From Xanthobacteraceae bacterium (GTDB lineage: Bacteria > Pseudomonadota > Alphaproteobacteria > Rhizobiales > Xanthobacteraceae), in NCBI GenBank assembly GCA_030043175.1, contig JASHYD010000506.1, positions 1 to 5,688 of the forward strand: a stretch of DNA of 5,688 nt, in the 5' to 3' direction. The position numbers and the translations under genes are program-made. The notes beneath the pieces were generated by a model that was given only the letters and a program-made list of their open reading frames with translations, did no database searches and was not told the DNA's origin. This document shows, piece by piece, positions 1 through 5,213 of this stretch (its first letter is position 1; the number at the start of each line of letters is the position of its first letter).

Positions 1-407
1 GCGCGATAAAGGCGCCGACCTGGCCCGTCGAGCGCGGCAGCGTCGCGCCGACAAAGGCTTTCAAAGCGTCTTCCTGTGCGGCGGTCAAAAAGCTCGCGCT
101 GCCGCCCATGTCGAAGCTGGTCAGGCCTCGATGCCACGCTGTTCGAACAGCTTGTGCCAGTTGCGGATCGTGTCGTCGTTCAGCAACAACGCATCGGTAA
201 CTTCCTGACAGCTCCAGCCGTCGTCCAAAAGCACCAGGGCATTGGCGCGGCGCGTCAAACGAGACGCCGCCGACCCATCTCGCGCCAGCGCGATCAGCGT
301 CCTGCGATCCTGTGCACTGAGAAAGCCACCCCGAATCATGCTCCTATCGGAATCCACCAGACGCGAAAGGCAAGAAATTTCTCCTGAGACTTCAATGAGT
401 CAGGGTA
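1..407 (-). mobile_element. IS630-family insertion sequence, partial (runs off the left edge)
   Basis: The left 0.4 kb is the upstream end of an IS630-like element whose transposase is read leftwards. The element is recognised from its transposase N-terminus. Its outer end is placed near 405 because the AraC gene loses its family pattern there, and a TA dinucleotide sits at 406..407; IS630/Tc1-type elements insert at and duplicate TA. The exact terminal inverted repeat cannot be confirmed because the other end lies outside the window. The element supplies the stop codon (400..402) that now ends the AraC reading frame. Confidence 0.75.
2..357 (-). pseudogene. IS630-family transposase, 5' part, with a frameshift
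   Basis: This encodes the N-terminal part of an IS630-type transposase, a DNA-binding and strand-transfer enzyme of the DDE superfamily. The first frame (357 down to 121, GTG start, 78 residues) reads FLSAQDRRTLIALARDG, then a helix-turn-helix region around SCQEVTDALLLNDDTIRNWH, and ends at LFEQRGIEA followed by TGA. The neighbouring frame from 124 down to 2 continues the same protein with LTSFDMGGSASFLTAAQ and later LPRSTGQVGAFIA. One missing base near 124..129 (GAGGCC where GAGGGCC is expected) explains the break. No slippery heptamer is visible, so programmed frameshifting is unlikely. The catalytic DDE domain is beyond the window. An alternative start is ATG at 339, with AGGAG only one base upstream of it. 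Identification as IS630 is from memory of the family and is firm; loss of activity is inferred and could also be a sequencing error. Confidence 0.85.
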
Positions 408-1098
408 TCCGTGTAAAATAGAATCGGCTTTGACCTCCGACCTTCGCCAAATCGGCCAGGGTGATGTCACCCTCAATATGTGCGGAAATGTAGTCGAGGA
501 CACGACGCAGACGGACATGATCGAGCGGATGTGTATCGGGTGCGATGAGCGCGGATGATCCACTGTCGCGGTATTTTTGAAAGAGTCTCGCCGCAAGCGT
601 TACGGCGGCTGCCTCAGCGTACATGCGGCTAGCAGTGGTCTCGGTGCCGAGATCAGAAAGTACTGAACGTCCAATCTGATCGATGACATCGTCGCTGATA
701 CCGGCCGCGTGACGGATCGAGTTTGCCGGTGCGCCTGGAAGATTGAAATCGTCTTTCAATCGATCAAACAGCGCGGTGGGCAGGTACAGATGCATTGTCT
801 GGGGGATTGGCGACGTTATCGCGATCGACTTGGCAACCCCGACTGGGCTCAACCAGATCGCACCCGTTCTCGGTGCCGCCTCCTGACAGATACCAACGCC
901 AGTTCGCCTTACGAGACCATCGTTATTGCCAGCAATAACCAGGCAAATCTCCACGTGCTGCGGAATGATCGCGTGCGTTTCACTGACTCCGTGAGACCGG
1001 AGTTCCACGGATAGTGCCGACCAGCCAAGCCCAAAGGATGAAGCCAGCAATCCTGACGTAGACGGATATTTTCTTACTCCGGGTGTTTGAAATTCCAT
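400..1098 (-). pseudogene. AraC-family transcriptional regulator, C-terminally truncated by the insertion sequence
   Basis: This is a cytoplasmic DNA-binding regulator of the AraC/XylS family, 232 residues as it stands against about 290 to 300 for the family. Residues 40 to 110 form the beta-rich sensor region (IWLSPVGV, TMHLYLP), followed by a helical linker around 135 to 176. The DNA-binding domain begins near 192 with HVRLRRVLDYISAHI and DITLADLAKVGGQSRFYFTR. This covers only the start of the first of two helix-turn-helix units. It then breaks into Ile-Pro-stop encoded by the insertion sequence. About 60 residues, including all of the second helix-turn-helix, are missing, so DNA binding should be lost. 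The start ATG at 1098 has no clear Shine-Dalgarno. The ligand and target genes are unknown. It points away from a LysR relic, suggesting an older divergent pair. Confidence 0.85.
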
Positions 1099-1121
1099 CG
1101 ATCCGCCACCGTAGAAGGGAG

Positions 1122-1138
1122 CCTAACTCCTATTTAGG
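1122..1138. promoter_or_regulatory. Candidate operator: CCTAA-N7-TTAGG inverted repeat
   Basis: The plus strand carries CCTAACTCCTATTTAGG, a perfect 5-bp inverted repeat with a 7-base centre. It also contains a T-N11-A pattern (1124..1136) as in LysR-type sites. It lies between two divergent broken regulators, about 24 bases upstream of the AraC start and 46 bases before the LysR relic start. Which protein would bind it is unknown. The arms are short enough that chance is possible. Confidence 0.3.
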
Positions 1139-1148
1139 GACACGGCTT

Positions 1149-1176
1149 TGAATAAGAAATAGTGCCATAGCGGCAA
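1149..1176 (-). promoter_or_regulatory. Weak candidate sigma-70 promoter for the AraC-family gene
   Basis: Read on the minus strand there is TTGCCG (1176..1171), a 16-base spacer, and TATTCA (1154..1149). This is a partial match to -35 and -10 boxes, about 50 bases upstream of the AraC ATG. The match is modest and no experimental support is available. Confidence 0.2.
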
Positions 1177-1183
1177 ATCGACG

Positions 1184-1345
1184 ATGTCGAGACTACCTGA
1201 TCTTGGAGGGCTCGTCATTTTCGCGCAGGTTGCCGAATCGCGATCTTTTGCGTAAGGCGCGGGATGGCCACCATCTTAAAGACCATCAGCCGAATCGAGG
1301 CGCGGTTGGCCACGCGATCAACCGAACCCCTTCGTGTTGACCGAC
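1184..1345 (+). pseudogene. Relic of a LysR-family transcriptional regulator (N-terminal DNA-binding domain)
   Basis: Three pieces in two frames rebuild the start of a LysR regulator. ATG at 1184 reads MSRLPDLGG then LVIFAQVAESRSFA and hits TAA at 1253..1255. The adjacent frame from about 1264 reads MATILKTISRIEARLATR, the recognition helix and the following helix. The first frame resumes at 1331 with FVLTDAGR, the end of the winged helix-turn-helix. These match the usual order F-x-x-V-A-E-x-x-S-F-A, then S-K-x-x-S-R-x-E-x-R-L, then L-T-x-A-G-R. The segment that should lie between SFA and the recognition helix is shortened and out of frame. The resumed frame stays open to a TAG at 1490..1492 and has a possible echo of the linker (SLRGSLGRAM), but this is too degraded to claim. 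No effector-binding domain is recognisable. The relic runs into the 3' end of the intact LysR gene on the other strand. Confidence 0.7.
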
Positions 1346-1447
1346 GCCGGACGACCCCAGCCGAAATGGCTCGAATTGTTGGTGGATTTTCTCGTGAGGA
1401 GGACTCGCCATGCGCGCGAAGCCATCGTGATCTCCAGTGTTGTCGCT

Positions 1448-2380
1448 TCATTGCGAGGGTCGCTTGGGCGCGCCATGGTGCTCGTCGCGTAGAAAATCTA
1501 CCAAGGCCTTGAGCGCTGGCCGCATCTGACGGCGGCTCGGATAATAAAGAGAAAATCCTGTCACCGGAGTTGGCGCCCATTGCTCGAGAACGGTCGTAAG
1601 TTTGCCCTCGCTGAGGTCCGATGCGATGAATTGGAGCGGCGTCTGTATAAGTGCAAGACCTTCAACGGCAACCCGGCGAGCCAGCGACACTGAATTAACT
1701 ACCAACCGTCCCTCGACATGAACTTCCAAATCGCGGCGTTTGACCCGAAAGCGCCATGGCAAGTAGGTGCCGCTCGCAAATCGGGTACGAAGGCAATCGT
1801 GCGCGACCAGCTCCTTCGGCGATTTGGGCTTGCCGCGTTGCGCGAAATAAGCGGGCGAGCCGGCGACGACGACCGGCAGTTCGTCGGTAAGGCGCACCGC
1901 AATCATGTCGCGTTCGATCCGTTCGCCGATACGAATGCCGGCATCGAAACGCTCGGCGACGATGTCGGTCAGAGCTTCGTTGAAGGACAAGTCCAGAAAA
2001 ATTTCAGGATATTGCGCAAGAAACCGCGGAATAGCCGAGTCCAGAAAAATTTCGCCGGCTGGCGGCGGCGCCGTGACGCGCAATATGCCGGCCGGCTTGC
2101 CGCGGAATTCATTCGCCGACTCCAGCGCCGATTGGTACTCGTCAAGTACCGGGCGAAGCCGCTCGAGGAGACGTTCGCCGGCCGCGGTCGGTGCAACCGA
2201 CCGCGTCGTCCGCTCGACCAGGCGCACGTTGAGGCGTTCCTCGAGGTTACGAACCATTTCGCTCACCCGCGGCGGCGATAAGGCCAGCTGCTTGGCCGCC
2301 TTGGTGAAACTTTTCAGCTCAACGACAGCGACGAAAGCAGTCGTTTCGGCAAGACTCGGTGTGTGCATCGGCATGCCCAT
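1448..2380 (-). CDS. LysR-family transcriptional regulator
   Basis: This is a full-length LysR-type regulator of 310 residues, the normal size. The N-terminal winged helix-turn-helix spans about residues 9 to 68: FTKAAKQLALSPPRVSEMVR is the helix-turn-helix core, followed by LEERLNVRLVERTTR and PTAAGE. A linker helix follows (about 70 to 95), and the rest is the periplasmic-binding-protein-like effector domain starting at GILRVTAP. Family members bind as tetramers to a T-N11-A dyad next to their own promoter and usually control a divergent operon when a small ligand is bound. The divergent FMN reductase/VOC pair is therefore the likely target. Start choice is uncertain: ATG at 2380, 2374 and 2368 are all in frame and none has a clear Shine-Dalgarno. 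Homology fits any of them. The ligand cannot be told from sequence. Its 3' end overlaps the open end of the LysR relic on the opposite strand. Confidence 0.95.
   Translation of the reverse strand: MGMPMHTPSLAETTAFVAVVELKSFTKAAKQLALSPPRVSEMVRNLEERLNVRLVERTTRSVAPTAAGERLLERLRPVLDEYQSALESANEFRGKPAGILRVTAPPPAGEIFLDSAIPRFLAQYPEIFLDLSFNEALTDIVAERFDAGIRIGERIERDMIAVRLTDELPVVVAGSPAYFAQRGKPKSPKELVAHDCLRTRFASGTYLPWRFRVKRRDLEVHVEGRLVVNSVSLARRVAVEGLALIQTPLQFIASDLSEGKLTTVLEQWAPTPVTGFSLYYPSRRQMRPALKALVDFLRDEHHGAPKRPSQ
1991..2053. repeat. 15-bp direct repeat inside the LysR-family gene
   Basis: The sequence GTCCAGAAAAATTTC occurs at 1991..2005 and again at 2039..2053, 48 bases apart and therefore in the same codon phase. 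On the coding strand it encodes EIFLD twice, in GEIFLDS and PEIFLDL near the start of the effector domain. Only the second copy sits where LysR proteins usually have a P-E-x-x-L-D-L motif. The repeat could be chance codon reuse or a small gene-conversion event. Confidence 0.6.
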
Positions 2381-2399
2381 TATTCGGAAAACCGGAATA
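2381..2399. promoter_or_regulatory. Candidate LysR-type binding site between divergent genes
   Basis: TATTCGGAAAACCGGAATA has outer arms TATTC and GAATA that are exact inverted repeats. It contains a T-N11-A core (TCGGAAAACCGGA), the signature of LysR recognition sites. It directly abuts the furthest-upstream ATG of the LysR gene (2380) and lies 85 bases before the FMN reductase start. Binding here would fit autorepression and control of the divergent operon. If this is the site, the LysR start may be one of the inner ATGs. No binding data; the call rests on position and symmetry. Confidence 0.5.
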
Positions 2400-2420
2400 G
2401 CCCATGAGGATTATTGCAGC

Positions 2421-2433
2421 TTACCGATTACCG
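2421..2433. repeat. Tandem TTACCG pair in the divergent promoter region
   Basis: TTACCG occurs at 2421..2426 and 2428..2433, one base apart, in the space between the LysR and FMN reductase genes. A 7-bp period does not match a helical turn, so it may be chance. No convincing -35/-10 pair was found in this region for either gene. TATGAA at 2455..2460 is a possible -10 for the plus strand without a good -35, as can happen at activator-dependent promoters. Confidence 0.2.
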
Positions 2434-2470
2434 CCGGGCGCGTCCATCTTCACGTATGAAACGCACGGTC

Positions 2471-2477
2471 AGGGAGA
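2471..2477 (+). promoter_or_regulatory. Ribosome binding site that sets the FMN reductase start
   Basis: AGGGAGA lies 7 bases before ATG 2485. The reading frame is open further upstream to an ATG at 2404, but that one lacks a Shine-Dalgarno. The extra 27 residues do not resemble the family, which normally begins a few residues before the first beta strand (KLAIVIGS). The downstream start is therefore preferred. Confidence 0.75.
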
Positions 2478-2484
2478 GCCCGCA

Positions 2485-3078
2485 ATGAGCAAACCGAAGC
2501 TTGCCATCGTGATTGGAAGCATCCGACCCAATCGCTTCGGCGGTCATGCCGCACAATGGATCGAAGAGATCGCCAGGCGCCGGACTGATTTCGAAGTCGA
2601 ATTGATCGATTTGAAGGATTACCCCATGCCGCTGTTCGCGGAGGAGGCTTCGCCGCTCTATGCTCCGTCGAAAAATGAGGTTGCCCAGTGCTGGCAGAAG
2701 AAAGTCGGCGAATTCGACGCCTTTATCTTCACCGCTGCCGAATACAATCGCGGACCGACCGCGGTTTTGAAGAATGCGCTCGACTACGCCTACGCTGAAT
2801 GGGGCAACAAGCCGGTCGCTTTCGTAGGATATGGCGGCGTTGGCGGCGCTCGCGCGGTAGAGCAACTGCGCCTCCACGCCATCGAGTTGCAGATGGCGCC
2901 GATCCGCAGCGCCATTCACATCCTGTTTCCCGATTACCTGGCCGTGATCAAAGACGGCAAGCCGCTGAGCGAACTCGAGCATCTCAATCGGGCCGCCCGG
3001 CAGATGCTCGATCAGCTGGCATGGTGGACCGCCGCCCTCAAAGCAGCGCGCGAGAAGAGTTTGCGCCAGGCGGCCTAG
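2485..3078 (+). CDS. NAD(P)H-dependent FMN reductase-like flavoprotein
   Basis: This is a 197-residue cytoplasmic flavodoxin-fold protein of the NADPH-dependent FMN reductase family (the SsuE/ChrR/YhdA-type superfamily). Such enzymes move electrons from NAD(P)H through bound FMN to flavins, quinones, azo compounds or metals. Residues 6 to 19 hold the first strand and the FMN-phosphate loop, G11-S-I-R14-P-N-R17. T-A-A-E86-Y-N-R-G-P (83 to 91) followed by LKNALDY is the typical second flavin loop. V-G-Y-G-G-V-G-G (114 to 121) is the third, lining the isoalloxazine ring. The length is normal. It is divergent from the LysR gene and 13 bases upstream of the VOC gene, so it is probably the first gene of the LysR-controlled transcript. 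Leucine codons are mixed CTG, CTC and TTG. The true substrate cannot be told, so a specific gene symbol is not justified. Confidence 0.93.
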   Translation: MSKPKLAIVIGSIRPNRFGGHAAQWIEEIARRRTDFEVELIDLKDYPMPLFAEEASPLYAPSKNEVAQCWQKKVGEFDAFIFTAAEYNRGPTAVLKNALDYAYAEWGNKPVAFVGYGGVGGARAVEQLRLHAIELQMAPIRSAIHILFPDYLAVIKDGKPLSELEHLNRAARQMLDQLAWWTAALKAAREKSLRQAA

Positions 3079-3091
3079 TAGGAGGAAGCCC

Positions 3092-3463
3092 ATGACGATT
3101 ACACTCAACCACACCATCGTTTCGGCTCGCGACAAGGAGGCCGCCGCTCGCTTCTTCGCGGAAATCCTCGGGCTGCGCTTCGAGGGTTTAGGCGGTCACT
3201 TTGCGCCGGTGCGCGTCAACGACACACTCACGCTGGACTTCGCTGACGCGAAGGGGACTATCACGAGTCAGCATCATGCGTTTCACGTAAGCGACACCGA
3301 ATTCGACGCGATCCTGCATCGAGTCAAGGACGCTAGGCTCATCTTCGGAAGCGGGCCGCAGAGCCTTGAAGACGGAAAGCTCAACGATTGGAATGGCGGC
3401 CGCGGCTTCTATTACAAGGACCACGACGGCCACGTCATCGAGCTGATGACCGTGCCGCAGTGA
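3092..3463 (+). CDS. VOC-family (glyoxalase/bleomycin-resistance fold) protein
   Basis: This is a 123-residue protein made of two beta-alpha-beta-beta-beta modules of the vicinal oxygen chelate superfamily. Members include glyoxalase I, extradiol dioxygenases, fosfomycin-resistance enzymes and metal-free binding proteins. The first module starts NHTIVSARDKEAAARFFAEILGL. The second starts around H62 (HHAFHVSDTEFDAIL) and ends with GFYYKDHDGHVIELM. Candidate metal ligands in the usual places are H7, H62 and E117, so a metal-dependent function is plausible. A strong GGAGG (3081..3085) precedes the ATG, and the gap to the upstream stop is only 13 bases, so it is cotranscribed with the FMN reductase. 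The pairing suggests handling of the same reactive compound, but the substrate is unknown. It could instead be a dioxygenase-like or binding-only member. Confidence 0.93.
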   Translation: MTITLNHTIVSARDKEAAARFFAEILGLRFEGLGGHFAPVRVNDTLTLDFADAKGTITSQHHAFHVSDTEFDAILHRVKDARLIFGSGPQSLEDGKLNDWNGGRGFYYKDHDGHVIELMTVPQ

Positions 3464-3484
3464 ACTTCGGGCGTGGTGCGAAGT
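3464..3484 (+). terminator. Weak hairpin just after the VOC gene
   Basis: ACTTCG at 3464..3469 pairs with CGAAGT at 3479..3484 across a 9-base loop, immediately after the VOC stop codon. The stem is only 6 bp and no clear run of T follows (only TTT near 3497), so intrinsic termination is doubtful. The rest of the 104-base gap up to 3567 shows no further gene or site I can support. Confidence 0.2.
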
Positions 3485-3567
3485 AGCCTTAGCCTCTTTG
3501 ATGTCGGGGCCGATCCCACAAACTGCAGCGTCAGCCTTCATACGTCGCATTAGAACCGAGGTGGGTC

Positions 3568-4440
3568 ATGAGTCAGAAGCTTGCCGTCGTCGTCACGGGA
3601 GGCACGGGCAAACAAGGCGGCGCTGTGGTGAAGAGCCTGCTTGAGCGCGGTCACGAGGTTCGCGCTGTCACGCGCAGTACCGAATCCGCGAAGGCGAGGG
3701 AGCTCGCAAACGCGGGCGTCACGCTCGTCCGCGCGTCACTCGAAGACACGGCCGCGCTCACGAAGGCGCTCGAAGGAGCGACCTCCCTCTTTGCGGTGAC
3801 GACGCCGTTCGAAGGAGGCACGCAAGCCGAGACGCGACAAGGCATCTCCGCCGCGGACGCGGCCAAGGCCGCAGGCGTAGACCTCGTCTTCACCTCGGTA
3901 GGCTCCGCCAATCGACAGACGGGCGTCCCGCACTTCGACAGCAAGTACGAGGTCGAAGAATACATCGCCAAGATCGGCGTACGCGCCACGGTCCTGGCGC
4001 CCGTCTACTTCATGGAGAACCTCCGTTTCGGCAAGGAGCAGCTCGCGAAGGGCATCTACGCCACGCCGCTCCCGCCGACGAGACAGCTCGCGCAAGTCGC
4101 CGTCGCGGACATCGGGGCCGTCGCCGTTCGCCTTCTCGAGGACCCCGGTCGCTTTGCAGGCAAGCGCTTCGACCTTGGGGGTGACGAGCTCACGGGCAAC
4201 GACGTCCTCGCCATCCTCTCGCGTGTCACCGGTCGCCCGTTCACCTATCTCCAGGTCCCGCTGGACGTCATCCGCCAACGCATGGGTGAGGACGGCGCCA
4301 AGATGTACGAGTGGTTCGATCGCGTCGGCTTCAGCGTCGATCGCGCAGCGCTTCGCCGCGAGTTCTCCGACGTCGCCTTCCACGACTTCGAGTCGTGGGC
4401 CAAGGCACAGGATTGGAACACGCTTTTCCAAAGCACGTAG
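3568..4440 (+). CDS. NmrA-like NAD(P)-binding protein (atypical short-chain dehydrogenase)
   Basis: This is a 290-residue Rossmann-fold protein of the NmrA/atypical SDR family. The family includes NADPH-dependent quinone reductases (QOR2 type) and redox-sensing regulators. The N-terminus has the nucleotide loop G11-G-T-G14-K-Q-G17, and R36 after the second strand (AVTR) favours NADP(H). T-S-V-G-S (109 to 113) and H-F-D-S-K126 fit the NmrA pattern in which the classical SDR tyrosine is not kept. The C-terminal substrate-side part includes FDLGGDELTGNDVLAILSRV and a helical end. The start is set by GAGGTGG at 3558..3564. It follows the VOC gene by 104 bases, so read-through or a separate promoter is possible. 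Its leucine codons are mostly CTC with no TTG, unlike the FMN reductase gene, which suggests a different origin. Dehydrogenase, quinone reductase and sensor roles cannot be separated from sequence. Confidence 0.93.
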   Translation: MSQKLAVVVTGGTGKQGGAVVKSLLERGHEVRAVTRSTESAKARELANAGVTLVRASLEDTAALTKALEGATSLFAVTTPFEGGTQAETRQGISAADAAKAAGVDLVFTSVGSANRQTGVPHFDSKYEVEEYIAKIGVRATVLAPVYFMENLRFGKEQLAKGIYATPLPPTRQLAQVAVADIGAVAVRLLEDPGRFAGKRFDLGGDELTGNDVLAILSRVTGRPFTYLQVPLDVIRQRMGEDGAKMYEWFDRVGFSVDRAALRREFSDVAFHDFESWAKAQDWNTLFQST

Positions 4441-4477
4441 CACATCCGCGTCCGACGCATTCAGCAAGCCCACGAAT

Positions 4478-4484
4478 GAGGTGG
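4478..4484 (+). promoter_or_regulatory. Ribosome binding site that sets the CMD-family start
   Basis: GAGGTGG precedes ATG 4490 by 5 bases. The frame is open far upstream (to 4154), but that part lies inside the NmrA-like gene in another frame. Family homologs begin with the pattern M-S-R-I-P at this ATG. The same GAGGTGG also precedes the NmrA-like gene. Confidence 0.75.
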
Positions 4485-4489
4485 TACCG

Positions 4490-5026
4490 ATGAGTCGAAT
4501 CCCTACCCATACCGTCGAGGACGCACCCGCTGCATCGCGCTCGCTCTTGCAAAAGATCGTCCAGTCCACCCCGACGGGACGTCCCACGAACCTGCATGCC
4601 CAGATGGCGCATTCTCCGGCGGTCCTAACGGCGTATTCGTCGCTACGTGCCGTGCTTGCCGAGCACACCACCTTCGACCCGAAGGTGGGTGCGGCACTGA
4701 CGATGGCAACTGCGGCCGGCGTCGGCAATGGCTATATGATCCGTATTGCCGGTCGACTCGCACACATGAACGGCTGGGTCGAAAAGCAAGTCGCCGCATT
4801 GCAGACGGGCCTCCCGACGGGCGACATTAAAATCGACGCGCTGACCCGCCTGGTCAGGGAGGCCGCTGCCAATTCGGGCAACGTTACCGATGCCACCTGG
4901 AAGGCCGCTCAGCAAGCCGGCTGGAGCGATGAGCAACTGACCGACGCGTTTGCTTACGTGGGAGCGACGGTGTTCACGGGATACTTCCTCAATTACGCAC
5001 AAACCGATATGGATGCCTTGTGGTAG
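4490..5026 (+). CDS. Carboxymuconolactone decarboxylase/AhpD-fold protein lacking the redox cysteines
   Basis: This is a 178-residue, mostly helical protein of the carboxymuconolactone decarboxylase (CMD)/AhpD superfamily. Members act as alkylhydroperoxidase partners, decarboxylases or unknown oxidoreductases. It begins SRIPTHTVEDAP, then NLHAQMAHSPAVLTAY (34 to 49), the helical core DPKVGAALTMATAAGVGNGY (63 to 82), and a C-terminal repeat-like part GWSDEQLTDAFAYVGATVFT ending with YFLNYAQTDMDALW. In AhpD the core helix carries a C-x-x-C-x-x-x-H site. Here the equivalent stretch is GVGNGYMIRIAGRLA, and the whole protein has no cysteine, so thiol peroxidase chemistry is excluded. It lies 49 bases after the NmrA-like gene with a clear ribosome binding site, so cotranscription is likely. 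Assignment to the superfamily is fairly sure; the reaction is unknown. Confidence 0.88.
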   Translation: MSRIPTHTVEDAPAASRSLLQKIVQSTPTGRPTNLHAQMAHSPAVLTAYSSLRAVLAEHTTFDPKVGAALTMATAAGVGNGYMIRIAGRLAHMNGWVEKQVAALQTGLPTGDIKIDALTRLVREAAANSGNVTDATWKAAQQAGWSDEQLTDAFAYVGATVFTGYFLNYAQTDMDALW

Positions 5027-5063
5027 AGGGAGCGGAGCTGATGCCGCTGCCCGGGAATCTTCA

Positions 5064-5126
5064 CTGGATGCCGGCGCCGATTTCATCGCCATTGGTGACC
5101 ATGTACGTTCCGACCGACAGGCAATA
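5064..5126 (+). other. Possible gene fragment with a GADFIAIGD motif
   Basis: Between the CMD-family gene and the last gene, one frame reads LDAGADFIAIGDHVRSDRQA. G-A-D-F-x-A-x-G-D resembles the C-terminal phosphate-binding end of TIM-barrel enzymes such as thiamine-phosphate synthase. The frame stays open into the downstream gene without a family-like continuation or a start of its own. It could be a remnant left by recombination, part of an extended N-terminus, or chance. The rest of 5027..5213 shows nothing else I can support. Confidence 0.25.
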
Positions 5127-5200
5127 GATCACGGTATTTTTGTCCCGATCGACGCTTCACTAGAGATCGATGCCGCTTCACGCATTTCTGGGCGGCAGAC

Positions 5201-5206
5201 GGAGGG
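5201..5206 (+). promoter_or_regulatory. Ribosome binding site for a GTG start
   Basis: GGAGGG lies 7 bases before GTG 5214. The frame is open upstream to 4950, overlapping the CMD-family gene, but no upstream ATG in this frame has a comparable site. The protein that follows begins with a typical first beta strand (ARVRVLLVGLDP), so the GTG is preferred. Confidence 0.65.
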
Positions 5207-5213
5207 AACGACG

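Noticed and set aside
403..410. GGGTATCC at 403..410 also ends the window (5681..5688), suggesting two copies of an insertion-sequence end.
   Set aside because: Only about 9 bases match and the sequence inside each diverges at once. Pairs of 9-base matches are expected by chance in 5.7 kb.
709..1014. Plus-strand open frame opposite the AraC gene.
   Set aside because: It is a shadow frame of a recognised regulator with no motif of its own.
1718..2281. Plus-strand open frames opposite the LysR gene.
   Set aside because: They are antisense to a full-length LysR regulator, with arginine-rich low-complexity translations and no family match.
2404..2484. N-terminal extension of the FMN reductase from ATG 2404.
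   Set aside because: There is no ribosome binding site and no family similarity in the 27 extra residues. The ATG at 2485 has AGGGAGA and fits the family start.
2428..3135. Minus-strand open frame of 235 codons opposite the FMN reductase gene.
   Set aside because: It is an antisense shadow of a clearly recognised flavoprotein, with no domain and no ribosome binding site of note.
3464..3567. Possible small gene or ankyrin-like piece (LFDVGADPT) after the VOC gene.
   Set aside because: It is a single short motif with no start, no ribosome binding site and an early stop, so chance is the simplest explanation.
4154..4489. Upstream extension of the CMD-family frame inside the NmrA-like gene.
   Set aside because: The serine/arginine-rich translation is a frame shadow of the high-GC NmrA-like gene. 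The good start is at 4490.
3736..4728. Long minus-strand open frame of 330 codons opposite the NmrA-like gene.
   Set aside because: It mirrors the codon bias of the plus-strand gene, spans two real genes and shows no recognisable family.
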